Assembly (NCBI GenBank): GCA_018713255.1 | Contig: DVFL01000020.1 | Location: 1 to 64,000, forward strand | Direction of reading: 5' to 3' | DNA: 64,000 nt | Source of the DNA: Candidatus Cottocaccamicrobium excrementipullorum | GTDB taxonomy: Bacteria; Bacillota; Clostridia; Lachnospirales; Lachnospiraceae | Part shown: in pieces, positions 51,363 to 60,153 of the stretch | Layout: each line of letters begins with the position of its first letter | How positions within the stretch are numbered: position 1 is the first letter of the stretch | Made by a program: the position numbers and the translations under genes | Notes under the pieces: model-generated | What the model saw: only the letters and a program-made list of their open reading frames with translations | What the model was told of the DNA's origin: nothing | Databases searched by the model: none

Positions 51363-52328
51363 TTACCATTCCAGCAGGATCGCTCCCCAGGTCAGTCCTC
51401 CGCCGAAGCCGGAAAGAATAATTTTGTCTCCCCGTTTAAGCCTTCCTTCCCGGTTCATCTCATCTAATAAAATGGGAATGGAAGCGGCGGATGTGTTTCC
51501 ATACTTCTGGATATTCATAGGAAATTTTTCCAAAGGCTCCTTCAGACGCTTAGCTACAGAATCAATGATTCTTTCGTTGGCCTGATGAAGTATGTAATAA
51601 CGAATCTCCTCCTGACTAGTATTGGTCTCCTCTAAAATCTGACGAATGCATTCCGGCACCTTTTTAACGGCGAATTTAAATACTTCCTGGCCGTCCATGA
51701 AAACATATCCAAGTTCCGGTTTTTTCTCTGTAAGAAAATTTCCTGCTGTTCTTGCGCCGCAGGTCAGTACATCCCATTTTTTCCCATCGGACTTAAGCAG
51801 TCCATGGAAAATTCCATCCTGTTCTTCTGCCCGGATTACCGCCGCTCCTGCACCATCTCCAAAGAGAACGCAGGTCTTTCTGTCACTCCAGTCAATAATC
51901 TTGCTGATGTCATCCGCGCCGATTACCAGAGCATTTCGGTAAGTTCCCGCCTTCATAAAGCTGTGGGCCGTCATCAGTGCAAAAACAAATCCAGAGCAGG
52001 CAGCACTTACATCAAATCCTACTGCGTTTACTGCTCCGATTTCCGCCTGCACCTGGCAGGCTCCATTGGGAAAGCAATATTCCGGTGTGGATGTTCCCAT
52101 TACAATTAAGTCCAGCTCTTCCGGATCAATCCCTGCATTCTGGCAGGCTTTCCTGGCCGCTTCCGCCGCCATCCCTGCCGTTCCCAGGACTGTGGTTAAA
52201 CGCCTTTCCCGAATTCCTGTCCGGGTGCTGATCCACTCATCGCTGGTTTCCACGATCTGCGCCAGATCATCATTGGTCACCACCCGATCGCCAGGGCAGG
52301 ACCCGGTTCCTATGATTTTCGTTGTCAT
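51363..52328 (-). CDS. fabH: 3-oxoacyl-ACP synthase III
   Basis: A 321-aa initiating condensing enzyme joining acyl-CoA to malonyl-ACP. Cys-His-Asn triad: DVSAACSGFVFAL, YYILHQANERIID and YGNTSAASIP. Start chosen at MTTKIIGTG with AAGGAT upstream; an in-frame ATG at 52,346 with AAAGGG is a possible alternative. It is the first gene of the fatty-acid operon. Confidence 0.95.
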   Translation of the reverse strand: MTTKIIGTGSCPGDRVVTNDDLAQIVETSDEWISTRTGIRERRLTTVLGTAGMAAEAARKACQNAGIDPEELDLIVMGTSTPEYCFPNGACQVQAEIGAVNAVGFDVSAACSGFVFALMTAHSFMKAGTYRNALVIGADDISKIIDWSDRKTCVLFGDGAGAAVIRAEEQDGIFHGLLKSDGKKWDVLTCGARTAGNFLTEKKPELGYVFMDGQEVFKFAVKKVPECIRQILEETNTSQEEIRYYILHQANERIIDSVAKRLKEPLEKFPMNIQKYGNTSAASIPILLDEMNREGRLKRGDKIILSGFGGGLTWGAILLEW

Positions 52329-52411
52329 AATCCATCCTTCATTCATTCCGCGTACCCTTTCAGGGCGGTGTAAAAAGCTGCTCCGTCCTGAACAGTTGCC
52401 ATTCCACAATA

Positions 52412-52434
52412 ATTACTTTGAATTTCAAAGTAAT
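52412..52434. promoter_or_regulatory. FabT-type operator palindrome over the fabH promoter
   Basis: A perfect 23-bp inverted repeat: ATTACTTTGAA, one central base, and its exact complement. The core TTTGA-ATT-TCAAA has the half-sites of the streptococcal FabT site TTTGA-TTA-TCAAA. It overlaps the -10 element and the predicted start of the fab operon, suiting repression. The FabT-like MarR protein at 25,116-25,559 is the likely ligand. Confidence 0.8.
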
Positions 52435-52461
52435 CATAGTGAATCCCTATTGGTTTGTCAA
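52433..52461 (-). promoter_or_regulatory. Promoter of the fatty-acid operon
   Basis: The minus strand has -35 TTGACA (52461-52456), a 17-bp spacer and -10 TATGAT (52438-52433). No second internal promoter of similar quality was noticed between fabH and the terminator at 41,686. Confidence 0.88.
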
Positions 52462-52561
52462 GAGGTTTTTGTTATTCCACTCCCTATTTTAGGGGGTGAT
52501 AAGAGACTGGTCAACCCCTGTTTTCCGTTTCTTTACAATATTCTGACTATAATGGTAAACA

Positions 52562-52591
52562 TTGACATATCCTTACAATTTATGGTATTGT
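52562..52591 (+). promoter_or_regulatory. abrB-type gene promoter
   Basis: It has -35 TTGACA (52562-52567), an 18-bp spacer and -10 TATTGT (52586-52591), about 50 bp before the ATG. Confidence 0.7.
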
Positions 52592-52639
52592 ATAAATGCA
52601 AGGGGTGAACGTAATTTCATTTGTAAAGGGGGTTTTACT

Positions 52640-52903
52640 ATGAAAACCACAGGTGTTGTTCGTAAGCTGGACGAACTGGGAAGAATCACACTTCCGATTG
52701 AGCTGCGAAGAAGCCTTGATCTGGATGTAAAAGACGGACTGGAAATTTCCGTTCAGGATAACTGCATCATCCTGAGAAAAGCTGAATCTGCCGATATTTT
52801 CAATGGAAGTACTGAGGATCTGGTAGAGTACGAGGGACGGAAAGTTTCCAAAGAATCCATCCGCCGCCTTGCAAAGATCGCCGGCATGACCATTGTGGAG
52901 TAG
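52640..52903 (+). CDS. AbrB/SpoVT-family transition-state regulator
   Basis: An 87-aa DNA-binding protein. The swapped-hairpin AbrB domain MKTTGVVRKLDELGRITLP occupies residues 1-48; a C-terminal helical part follows (VSKESIRRLAKIAGMTIVE). AAAGGGGG sits 8 bases before ATG. It is divergent from the fab operon and next to the rsmI operon; in B. subtilis abrB also lies beside rsmI. It could be AbrB itself or a paralogue. Confidence 0.9.
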   Translation: MKTTGVVRKLDELGRITLPIELRRSLDLDVKDGLEISVQDNCIILRKAESADIFNGSTEDLVEYEGRKVSKESIRRLAKIAGMTIVE

Positions 52904-52935
52904 ATTCATTTTAATGAACACATTGATGAACATAG

Positions 52936-52984
52936 AAAAGGGCTGAAGCCACCGCTTTCCGGTTGCAGCAGCCCCTTTTTATTG
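52936..52984. terminator. Bidirectional terminator between abrB and the siroheme reductase gene
   Basis: AAAAGGGCTG pairs with CAGCCCCTTTT around a partly paired interior. Runs of A on the left and T5 on the right make it usable by both convergent transcripts. Confidence 0.75.
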
Positions 52985-53019
52985 CTCTTTTACCGTTCTT
53001 TCAGCAGATGTTTTTCCGC

Positions 53020-54561
53020 CTATTGAAGATACTTTTCTGCGATCTTTTCGATCTCCTCCTCATGGGTTTCCATCCACTGGCCGAACTCCATTCCTGTGTT
53101 TCCGACGGTTTTTCCCAGTTCGGTTAAAAACAGAGGAACATCCTCCTCAAGAATCGTTCCCAGTTCTCTTCCCATTCTCTCACCGCCCTGGCGGTCACAG
53201 CCGTTTAAATATAAAACAAACGCAGGAAGAGGTTTTTTATCCACCATCTTAACGCCGCCTCTAAAGCCTAAGGCGCCGATCTGATGAGTACCGCAGGATG
53301 AAGGGCATCCTGAAATATGAATCTGAGGAAGCGCAGCATCAGGAATTCCCGCCTCTCTCACTGCCTTCACACAGGAAGCCAGAAGCTTCTGAGAATCTCT
53401 CACGCCTACCTGGCAGATACTGGCTCCGATACAAGCCACGGAAGTCTCAAACCGAGTCTTAGCTCCATCCTCCAGCACCTGGCTTACCTTTTCTGCTTCT
53501 TTTCCGGTAAGATTAATTACATACAGTGATTCATCTGGAGAAAGACGAATCTCAACCTGATCCATTTCTTTAATGGTCTCATAAAGCTCCCTGAACTTCT
53601 CCGGCTTCATGGCCCCTCCAATGGGATGGTAGTGAAAACTGTAAAGTCCCTCCTGTTTCTGAGGCTGAATCCACATGCCCTCTGCCGTTGAGCCGTCTCC
53701 CCTTTTCGTAATTTCCGTTTTTTGGGGAACAAAGTTCAAATCCATGCCTGAGTTCATTACCTGGCAAAGCTTTTCCTTAAACGCCTTCTCATAACCTTCC
53801 GCACCCAGCTTTTCCTGCATGTATCTGGTTCTGGCTTTTCCTCTGTTCTCGTAATTTCCGTAAGCTCTGAAGGTTTCCCACATGGCCTGAATGTAATAGA
53901 GAATCTTTTCCGGCTCTACTCCTTCTCCTACCTTCACGCCGAACCGGGGATTAGCGCCAAGTCCCCCTGCGCTGTAAACATCGAATTTTCCATCTGGTCT
54001 TGCCACAAACCCCAGATCCCGGAAGGTCGCATGAGTTACATTGGCTGGACTGTTGGAAAATCCTACTTTCAGCTTTCTTGGCATCTTTTCTGCATTAATA
54101 TAATTCATCAGATGCTCTCCTGCTGCCTCCGCCCAGGGGAGAACGTCAAAATACTCTTCCTCCACGCCGGAAAGAGGGGACATCATCACATTCCGCGGAA
54201 AATCTCCGCCGCCTCCCATGGTCACAATTCCATGGTCCAAAGCTTTTTCCATAATTTCACAGACCGCTTTCTGATCAAGATTATGCAGCTGTACCGTCTG
54301 ACAGGTCGTTAAATGTACCAGATTCACATGATACTGATCAATAACGTCTGCAATAAATTGCAGTTTCTCTTTTGTCATTCTGCCGGCTGTCATGCGAAGT
54401 CTCAGCATGCTGGCCTGTCCGCCTCTCTGGGCGTAACTTCCGTATCGGCCGGAAAATCCTTTATAGCTGCCCTTATCCAGCTGGCCATCATAAAATTGTT
54501 TCGTCTTTTGCCTGAATTCAGGGAGATCTGCTTTCCATGACTGTGGTTCAATAGTTTTCAT
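53020..54561 (-). CDS. Siroheme [4Fe-4S] sulfite/nitrite reductase-like protein
   Basis: A 513-aa member of the nitrite/sulfite reductase family. Two ferredoxin-like half domains and two catalytic domains are present, with siroheme-cluster cysteines CIGASIC (C-x5-C) and GCPSSC (C-x3-C). GHTT-like HLTTCQTVQLHN and GGGGDFPRNVMMSPLSGVE fit the family. Whether sulfite or nitrite is the substrate is undecided; a single-gene assimilatory form is likely. It follows rsmI by 10 bp, so it is the last gene of the holB operon. No siroheme synthesis gene is nearby. Confidence 0.88.
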   Translation of the reverse strand: MKTIEPQSWKADLPEFRQKTKQFYDGQLDKGSYKGFSGRYGSYAQRGGQASMLRLRMTAGRMTKEKLQFIADVIDQYHVNLVHLTTCQTVQLHNLDQKAVCEIMEKALDHGIVTMGGGGDFPRNVMMSPLSGVEEEYFDVLPWAEAAGEHLMNYINAEKMPRKLKVGFSNSPANVTHATFRDLGFVARPDGKFDVYSAGGLGANPRFGVKVGEGVEPEKILYYIQAMWETFRAYGNYENRGKARTRYMQEKLGAEGYEKAFKEKLCQVMNSGMDLNFVPQKTEITKRGDGSTAEGMWIQPQKQEGLYSFHYHPIGGAMKPEKFRELYETIKEMDQVEIRLSPDESLYVINLTGKEAEKVSQVLEDGAKTRFETSVACIGASICQVGVRDSQKLLASCVKAVREAGIPDAALPQIHISGCPSSCGTHQIGALGFRGGVKMVDKKPLPAFVLYLNGCDRQGGERMGRELGTILEEDVPLFLTELGKTVGNTGMEFGQWMETHEEEIEKIAEKYLQ

Positions 54562-54571
54562 GTTTTTCTCC

Positions 54572-55432
54572 TTATGATTTAATTTTATTTTCCTTGTCCA
54601 ATAAAAACTGATACACTTCTCTGCGGCTTATTCCCCTGTCCTTCGCCACGGCCTTCATGGCGCTTTTCGAATCCATTCCCTGGGATAAATACCGTTCCAT
54701 GTGCTCAGGAATAGGAATCGCTTCCCAAGATTCCTGCTCCTCTCTCAGAATATCTTCAGGCGCCCGCCCTTCCACTACCAAAACAAATTCTCCTTTAGGC
54801 TCCTCCTGAAAAAAACGTTCCAGCGCACCGGCAAGGGTTGTGGGAAAGGCCTCCTCATACTTTTTCGTTAATTCTCTTAATACGGTCACCCTTCGGTCAC
54901 CTAAAGCATCTAGAAGTTCTTTCAAGGTCTTTGTCAAATGGTGCGGCGCTTCATACAAAATAATGGTTCTGGTCTCCCGCTTCAGCTCCTCCAGAATCCT
55001 GGCCCGTTCTTTTTTATCTGCCGGAAGAAACGCTTCAAAGCAAAACCGTCTGGTAGCCAGCCCTGACATGGTAAGAGCAGTAATACATGCCGCCGGTCCC
55101 GGAAGAGAAGTCACCGGGATTCCTGCTTCCATGGCCTGGCGCACCAGCTCCTCCCCCGGATCGGAAATCCCCGGTGTTCCTGCATCGGTAATTAAGGCAA
55201 CTTTAATGCCCTCCTTCATCTGTTCCACCAGATACCGGGCTTTCTCCACCTTATTGTACTCATGATAACTGGTCATCGGCGTTTTAATCTGAAAATGATT
55301 CAGAAGCTTAATGCTGTGCCTTGTATCCTCCGCTGCGATCAAATCCACTTCCTTTAACGTATTCAGCACCCGGAAGGTAATGTCCTCCAGATTTCCAATG
55401 GGCGTGGCGCACAAAAACAATTTTCCCGTCAT
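54572..55432 (-). CDS. rsmI: 16S rRNA (cytidine-2'-O)-methyltransferase RsmI
   Basis: A 286-aa tetrapyrrole-methylase-fold enzyme modifying C1402 of 16S rRNA. Motifs: LFLCATPIGNLEDIT, AAEDTRHS, ITDAGTPGISDPG, LPGPAACITAL. The C-terminal extension (GISRREVYQFLL) is the family HTH-like tail. It lies 18 bp after trmN6, as in B. subtilis. Confidence 0.96.
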   Translation of the reverse strand: MTGKLFLCATPIGNLEDITFRVLNTLKEVDLIAAEDTRHSIKLLNHFQIKTPMTSYHEYNKVEKARYLVEQMKEGIKVALITDAGTPGISDPGEELVRQAMEAGIPVTSLPGPAACITALTMSGLATRRFCFEAFLPADKKERARILEELKRETRTIILYEAPHHLTKTLKELLDALGDRRVTVLRELTKKYEEAFPTTLAGALERFFQEEPKGEFVLVVEGRAPEDILREEQESWEAIPIPEHMERYLSQGMDSKSAMKAVAKDRGISRREVYQFLLDKENKIKS

Positions 55433-55450
55433 AACATCTCCTTTCCCGTC

Positions 55451-56200
55451 TTAATATCCATATACGCTGCGGATTTCTTCTGAATAAACTCCCGGTTTTT
55501 CAAACACAATCACCGGCTTCTCCACCTTCACCATAGGACGCCCTCCTCGGACAGCTTCAATCATCACCATATTGGCGTCCCGGTCACAAAATGGATGGAC
55601 AAATTTCATCCGTTTAGGCTCCAGCTTATAGCATTTCAGCTTTTCCATAATTTCCATCAGACGGTGAGGACGGTGCACTAAATAAAACCGCCCTCCTGGT
55701 TTTAACAGCCCGGCGGCTTCCCTCACCACATCCTCCAGGGTACAGCAGACCTCGTGTCTGGAAATCGCCTTTCTCTCATTGGGATTTTTCAGCCCATGGG
55801 CGTCATTCATGTAAGGAGGATTTGAAGTAACCACATCAAATACTGCGGCTCCAAATAACTTAACTCCCTCCTTTAAATCTCCGGAAACAATCGAAATTTT
55901 CTCCTCCAGGTGGTTCAGTTTTACGCTTCTCCTGGCCATATCCGCCACTTCTTCCTGAATTTCCAGTCCTGTAAAATGACTTCCCTCCGTCTTTGCTTCC
56001 AGAAGGATGGGAATGATCCCCGTTCCGCACCCTAAATCCAGAACCTTCTCTCCTTTTCTTACCTGGGCAAAACCAGAGAGAAGGACTGCATCCATGCCAA
56101 AACAGAAGCCGTCCTTTCTCTGAATGATCCGGTAGCCGTTTCGTTCCAGATCGTCAATTCTTTCATTTTCTTTTAATAAGGATTCAGGTGTTCCAGTCAT
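55451..56200 (-). CDS. tRNA1(Val) (adenine37-N6)-methyltransferase-like protein
   Basis: A 249-aa SAM methyltransferase of the YabB/TrmN6 family. The SAM motif is VLDLGCGTGIIPILLE (about residues 53-68) and the catalytic motif is TSNPPYMN. The product starts within the ricT stop (ATGA, 4-bp overlap). Its place between ricT and rsmI matches B. subtilis yabB. Substrate tRNA is inferred from family. Confidence 0.9.
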   Translation of the reverse strand: MTGTPESLLKENERIDDLERNGYRIIQRKDGFCFGMDAVLLSGFAQVRKGEKVLDLGCGTGIIPILLEAKTEGSHFTGLEIQEEVADMARRSVKLNHLEEKISIVSGDLKEGVKLFGAAVFDVVTSNPPYMNDAHGLKNPNERKAISRHEVCCTLEDVVREAAGLLKPGGRFYLVHRPHRLMEIMEKLKCYKLEPKRMKFVHPFCDRDANMVMIEAVRGGRPMVKVEKPVIVFEKPGVYSEEIRSVYGY

Positions 56201-57132
56201 GACAGCTTGGATTTTCCTTCCTTTTTCTCAAGAGCCTCCAGAGCCTTTAATTCTGCATGGGAATTCTTGTCTCCGCCCTGGCTGTTCTGGTTATCTTTCT
56301 GCTTTTCCTTCTTTTTTCTCGGTTTAAATTTTAACTGCTCTACCCGGTACTCCCGAATCTCCTTCTCATCCCGATTTACTGTAACCAACACTTTTACCAG
56401 CTGACGAAGTACATTTACGCTCTGCACCTCTCCCTTCAGTCCATCATCTGTGGTCACGTAATCTCCTGTGCCTGGAAGCCTGCTGTTTAACATATGATAA
56501 GTTTCTTCTTCATTTTTCAGGCAGCACATCAGGCGCCCGCAGACACCGGAAATCTTTGACGGATTCAGGGATAAATTCTGCTCCTTGGCCATTTTAATCG
56601 ATACAGGAATGAACTCCGACAAATACGAATGACAACAAAGGGTGCGGCCGCAGATTCCGATTCCCCCAAGAATCTTTGTCTCATCCCGCACACCTACCTG
56701 CCGCAGCTCAATTCTGGTTTTAAACACTGCAGCCAAATCCTTAACTAATTCCCGGAAATCAATCCGGCCATCTGCCGTAAAATAAAATAATACCTTATTG
56801 TTGTCAAAGGTATACTCCGCATCAATAAGCTTCATCTCCAGCCCTCGTTTGCGGATTTTTTCCAGACAGATTTTAAAGGCTTCTTTTTCCTTTTCCTTAT
56901 TTCTGGCTTCCACCGCCCGGTCTTCCTCTGTGGCCATACGGATTACCTGCTTCAAAGGCTGCACCACTTTATCATCTGCCACCTCGCGGCTGCCCAGAAC
57001 CACATGTCCGTACTCTATTCCTCTGGCGGTTTCCACAATTACATGATCACCGGTTTTAATATCCAGGCCTGCAGGATCAAAATAATAAATCTTCCCTGCA
57101 GCCCTGAACCGGACACCGATTACTTTTGTCAT
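56197..57132 (-). CDS. ricT: PSP1-domain protein RicT (YaaT)
   Basis: A 311-aa protein with the PSP1 domain. In Bacillus RicT works with RicA and RicF to stimulate mRNA processing and sporulation phosphorelay. The two diagnostic cysteine motifs are CGRTLCC and CGRLMCC, ligands of [4Fe-4S] clusters. A Lys/Glu/Asn/Gly-rich tail (from about 270) follows. It is located between holB and trmN6 as expected. RicA/RicF partners are not in the window. Confidence 0.94.
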   Translation of the reverse strand: MTKVIGVRFRAAGKIYYFDPAGLDIKTGDHVIVETARGIEYGHVVLGSREVADDKVVQPLKQVIRMATEEDRAVEARNKEKEKEAFKICLEKIRKRGLEMKLIDAEYTFDNNKVLFYFTADGRIDFRELVKDLAAVFKTRIELRQVGVRDETKILGGIGICGRTLCCHSYLSEFIPVSIKMAKEQNLSLNPSKISGVCGRLMCCLKNEEETYHMLNSRLPGTGDYVTTDDGLKGEVQSVNVLRQLVKVLVTVNRDEKEIREYRVEQLKFKPRKKKEKQKDNQNSQGGDKNSHAELKALEALEKKEGKSKLS

Positions 57133-57137
57133 CCTTC

Positions 57138-58127
57138 TTAATTCTCCTTCATTACTAATAACATAAGCTCAAGAACCAGCTCTGTATTTACATTAGCTTT
57201 CAGTCTTACTCTGGCTTTATCAATAGCTGACAATATATTTTCAAGGCCGTCATATCCGCTGTGCTTGCTGATCTCATTCACTGCCGTATACTGATCCTTA
57301 AAGATCAGCAGATTTACATCCTTGGTTACCTTAAACATCAGCACATCTCGGTACCAAAGCTGCATAAAATCCAGACATTCTTCAATATCAATATCCTCTT
57401 CCCGCAAGCGCCGGATAAAATTCAGAATATCTGAAATATCCATTTCCTTCAGGTGATTGAGAAGATAAAGCATCTCGCTGTACATCAGCTTAAACTCTTC
57501 TGACGAAGCAAGATGAATCGCTTTCCCTAAATTTCCTCTGGCGAAAGCTGCATAAATCTCTCCCTCCTGCTCCTTCATGTTCATATTTTCCATTAAGTAA
57601 TCCCGGACAACAGAATCTTTCAACGGCTTTAAGTTAAGCTGTACACACCTGGACAGAATCGTAGGAAGAAATGCATCCACATTAGCCGTCAGCAGCATAA
57701 TCACTCCGTAGGAAGGCGGTTCTTCAATGGTTTTTAACAAGGCATTCTGCGCCTGTACCGTCATTTTCTCCGCCTCATCTACAATATAAATCTTATATTC
57801 TCCACTGTATGGCCTAACCGGCATAGTATCGTTAATCTGTCTGCGCACATCTTCAACACCAATACTGGCAGGCTTTTCATGCGTTACATTAATTAAATCA
57901 GGATGATTATGGCTCAGCACCTGCCTGCATCCATGGCATTCCAGGCACGGCTCATCTCCCTGCTTTTCACACAGGAGAGTCAGTGCAAAAGCTTCCGCCA
58001 GCATTTTTTTTCCCATGCCCTTTTCTCCATTTAAGATATATGCGTGGGAAACCTTATGAAATCTGGCCGCATTTTTAAGATTCTCTTTTATGGTTTCGTG
58101 TCCTAAAATATCTGAAAATCCTGGCAT
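57138..58127 (-). CDS. holB: DNA polymerase III subunit delta prime
   Basis: A 329-aa clamp-loader subunit. The ATP-loop is NGEKGMGKKM, with Lys replacing the final Ser/Thr, consistent with an inactive site usual for delta prime. A zinc module (CLECHGC), IVDEAEKM and SRC (TILSRCVQL) follow. The ATG at 58,127 lies after GGAGG; an upstream in-frame ATG (58,142) overlaps it. It heads the holB-ricT-trmN6-rsmI operon. Confidence 0.94.
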   Translation of the reverse strand: MPGFSDILGHETIKENLKNAARFHKVSHAYILNGEKGMGKKMLAEAFALTLLCEKQGDEPCLECHGCRQVLSHNHPDLINVTHEKPASIGVEDVRRQINDTMPVRPYSGEYKIYIVDEAEKMTVQAQNALLKTIEEPPSYGVIMLLTANVDAFLPTILSRCVQLNLKPLKDSVVRDYLMENMNMKEQEGEIYAAFARGNLGKAIHLASSEEFKLMYSEMLYLLNHLKEMDISDILNFIRRLREEDIDIEECLDFMQLWYRDVLMFKVTKDVNLLIFKDQYTAVNEISKHSGYDGLENILSAIDKARVRLKANVNTELVLELMLLVMKEN

Positions 58128-58160
58128 GAAAAAATCCTCCATCTTCTTCTGCTTCCCTTT

Positions 58161-58189
58161 ATTTTACTCTATTATGCGTAGAAACACAA
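58161..58189 (-). promoter_or_regulatory. Promoter of the holB operon
   Basis: The minus strand has -35 TTGTGT (58189-58184), a 17-bp spacer and -10 TAAAAT (58166-58161), about 35 bp before the holB start. Confidence 0.6.
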
Positions 58190-58215
58190 TAAAAATCCCA
58201 TCTCCAATTTTCAGC

Positions 58216-58257
58216 AAAAGAAAAAGCCCCTGTGGCAATTAACACTCCACAGAAGCT
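58216..58257 (-). terminator. Terminator after the 160-aa hypothetical gene
   Basis: An 11-bp stem AGCTTCTGTGG/CCACAGGGGCT (two G-T pairs) with an 11-base loop, then TTTTTCTTTT on the minus strand. It separates the SARP pair from holB. Confidence 0.82.
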
Positions 58258-58264
58258 TCCAGCT

Positions 58265-58747
58265 TCAGGAATTTATTTCTGAGCAGGAAGATTCCCCGCT
58301 GCAAATGGCGCTATCCAAAAGCTTCAGCAGTTCAAGAACGCTGCAGAAATCTTCCCCACATTCTTCTTCAACCCAAAAGAGATTTCCCTGCCAGGTAGAA
58401 TTCTGACGATACTGTACATGAAGAATAAACGTTGCTTCTCGTCCTTTGTGACATAAAACCTCTTCATAAGGCACCTCTTCTTTGGGGATTTCCTGCCGTT
58501 TTGTCTTTCCCTCTGCCTCGCCTTTTTTCGGTTTTCTAAAGCTGCGGTATCTGGTAGACGCCTGAGGATAATTAATCTCATCAAAGAACAAATCCAAAAT
58601 CCCGATCATGTTTCCACATTGGAAAAAAGGAATCTCTTCTTTGCTGTATTTATGATAAATTCTTCCGCTGTAATCTCCGTCCTGAATCTTATCAATGCAA
58701 ATACAAACCAGGTTTGGCGCAGCTGTATTAATTCTGTATTCTCCCAT
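58265..58747 (-). CDS. Uncharacterised 160-aa protein downstream of SARP-like regulator
   Basis: I do not recognise this protein. It begins MGEYRINTAAPNLVCICIDK, with GGGAGG 5 bases upstream of the ATG at 58,747; a longer frame to 58,888 would overlap the regulator gene. The N-terminal half is mixed alpha/beta (DGDYSGRIYHKYSKEEIPF), followed by a Lys/Glu-rich linker (about 80-105) and a beta-rich aromatic segment (TFILHVQYRQNSTWQGNLFWVE). The ending is acidic and Cys-containing. It starts 26 bp after the regulator stop and before a strong terminator, so the two form one unit. Confidence 0.7.
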   Translation of the reverse strand: MGEYRINTAAPNLVCICIDKIQDGDYSGRIYHKYSKEEIPFFQCGNMIGILDLFFDEINYPQASTRYRSFRKPKKGEAEGKTKRQEIPKEEVPYEEVLCHKGREATFILHVQYRQNSTWQGNLFWVEEECGEDFCSVLELLKLLDSAICSGESSCSEINS

Positions 58748-58773
58748 ACCATCCTCCCTGTTCGCTTCTTGCC

Positions 58774-60027
58774 TTACTGTTTTTTCCAGTGATTTCCTGA
58801 TGTGCCGAAACGAATATTCGATTTTTCCTTCCGAATCTCTGCAATGGAAGAAACGTAATACCTCAGCTGAATTCTTTGACTGGGACACATCTCCCGAAAT
58901 TTAGCATTAATCCGCCGGAAAGTAAGTTCACAATCCTCCTGCTTAATTCCCATCAGAAGAACCAAAAACTGATTCGGACTGTACCGAGTATATAAATCAC
59001 CTCTCCGAAGAGATTTGCAGATCGCCTGGCTTAAATCAGAAGCATGCTCTGCCAGGAGCTCCTCTTTCTCCAAAGGATTTCCTTTGCTGTCCGTCAATGT
59101 ACAGAGCATCAGGAAGACCGACTGACCGCTTCGCTCGATCATTCTCACAATAATCCGATAACTGTCGATAAAACTTGGATAACTGCAGTAATACGCTCCT
59201 GGAATAAACTCCTTTTCCTTCAGGCTGTCCTTAATATCGGTGAGCGTACCCATGGCATAATGTATCTGACCACTCATGGCCCGAAATCTGGCAAGCATCT
59301 TCTCTGAAGGAGAAAGTCCCAGCTCCTCAAAAAACAAGGTAGTAGCGTCCTCATATACCTTCAGCGCTTCCTTATATCGGTTCATGGCCAGCAGACAGTC
59401 AATCTGTACCAGCTGCCATTCCTCAAAAGGATAAATTTCAATGGCCCTGCTGCACAGCTCCAGCATCTCTTCATAACGTCCATTTTCCTTCAGAAGGCTG
59501 CAGGCTTCCCGCAAACAGCTAAAGTACATCTCCTTGCATCGGGTGCTTTCCACCGCCACCCACTCTTCATTGGACAAAAAAGGAAGAAATTCACCGGAAT
59601 AGCTTTCGCAGACTTTCTTCAGAGCTTCCAGCCTCTCTTCCTTGTCTTCCATCTTCAATGCCTCATCAGCATTTGCCAAAAAGATCTTATTATCAATATG
59701 AATGGTTAAGTGGCCGCCAAACCGGTAAATTCCTTTTTCCACCGTCACATAATCATCCGGCGGGATTATGGTATCTTCCAACAGACGGCGAAGACGAAAC
59801 ACAAGAATTCGAAATGCATTCTTCGTATCCTGCGTATCATCTCGTCCATATAAGCTTTCCAGAAGCTGTACTCTGGGCATTCCCTCTTCTCCTGCTTCAA
59901 GAAGCATGAGAAATAACTGCATTACTTTACTAGTATTATTACATTTAATGGTAAATAGTTCTTCTCCGTAGTAAAAAGACAGACCGCCCAGCATATTTGC
60001 TGTAAATACAGGTCCCTTTTTCTCCAT
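58774..60027 (-). CDS. SARP/BTAD-type regulator with degenerate GGDEF domain
   Basis: A 417-aa predicted transcription factor. Residues 1-105 are an OmpR-like winged helix (FRILVFRLRRLLED). Residues about 115-260 are a bacterial transcriptional activation domain of TPR-like helices (GEFLPFLSNEEWVAVES, YEDATTLFFEELG). Residues about 285-400 resemble a GGDEF fold in which the signature is SPNQF, preceded by RRGDLYTRY, so cyclic-di-GMP synthesis is unlikely. It has its own promoter and is followed by a small partner gene. Target genes are unknown. Confidence 0.85.
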   Translation of the reverse strand: MEKKGPVFTANMLGGLSFYYGEELFTIKCNNTSKVMQLFLMLLEAGEEGMPRVQLLESLYGRDDTQDTKNAFRILVFRLRRLLEDTIIPPDDYVTVEKGIYRFGGHLTIHIDNKIFLANADEALKMEDKEERLEALKKVCESYSGEFLPFLSNEEWVAVESTRCKEMYFSCLREACSLLKENGRYEEMLELCSRAIEIYPFEEWQLVQIDCLLAMNRYKEALKVYEDATTLFFEELGLSPSEKMLARFRAMSGQIHYAMGTLTDIKDSLKEKEFIPGAYYCSYPSFIDSYRIIVRMIERSGQSVFLMLCTLTDSKGNPLEKEELLAEHASDLSQAICKSLRRGDLYTRYSPNQFLVLLMGIKQEDCELTFRRINAKFREMCPSQRIQLRYYVSSIAEIRKEKSNIRFGTSGNHWKKQ

Positions 60028-60124
60028 AATATCCCCCTGTGCAATCTGACGCCGTCAGCGATAAAATCATTATTTCTAACCGTTACAATTCTTCTTTTTT
60101 CTGTGTTTAATCCATTCTCATTCG

Positions 60125-60153
60125 ATTATAAAGCATTTCATATCCTTTTTCAA
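60125..60153 (-). promoter_or_regulatory. Promoter of the SARP-like regulator gene
   Basis: The minus strand has -35 TTGAAA (60153-60148), a 17-bp spacer and a perfect -10 TATAAT (60130-60125). Confidence 0.78.

Noticed and set aside
52470-52500. CACTCCC/GGGGGTG hairpin upstream of the fab promoter
   Set aside because: The stem is short, there is no T-run and it lies upstream of both divergent promoters; no function can be argued.
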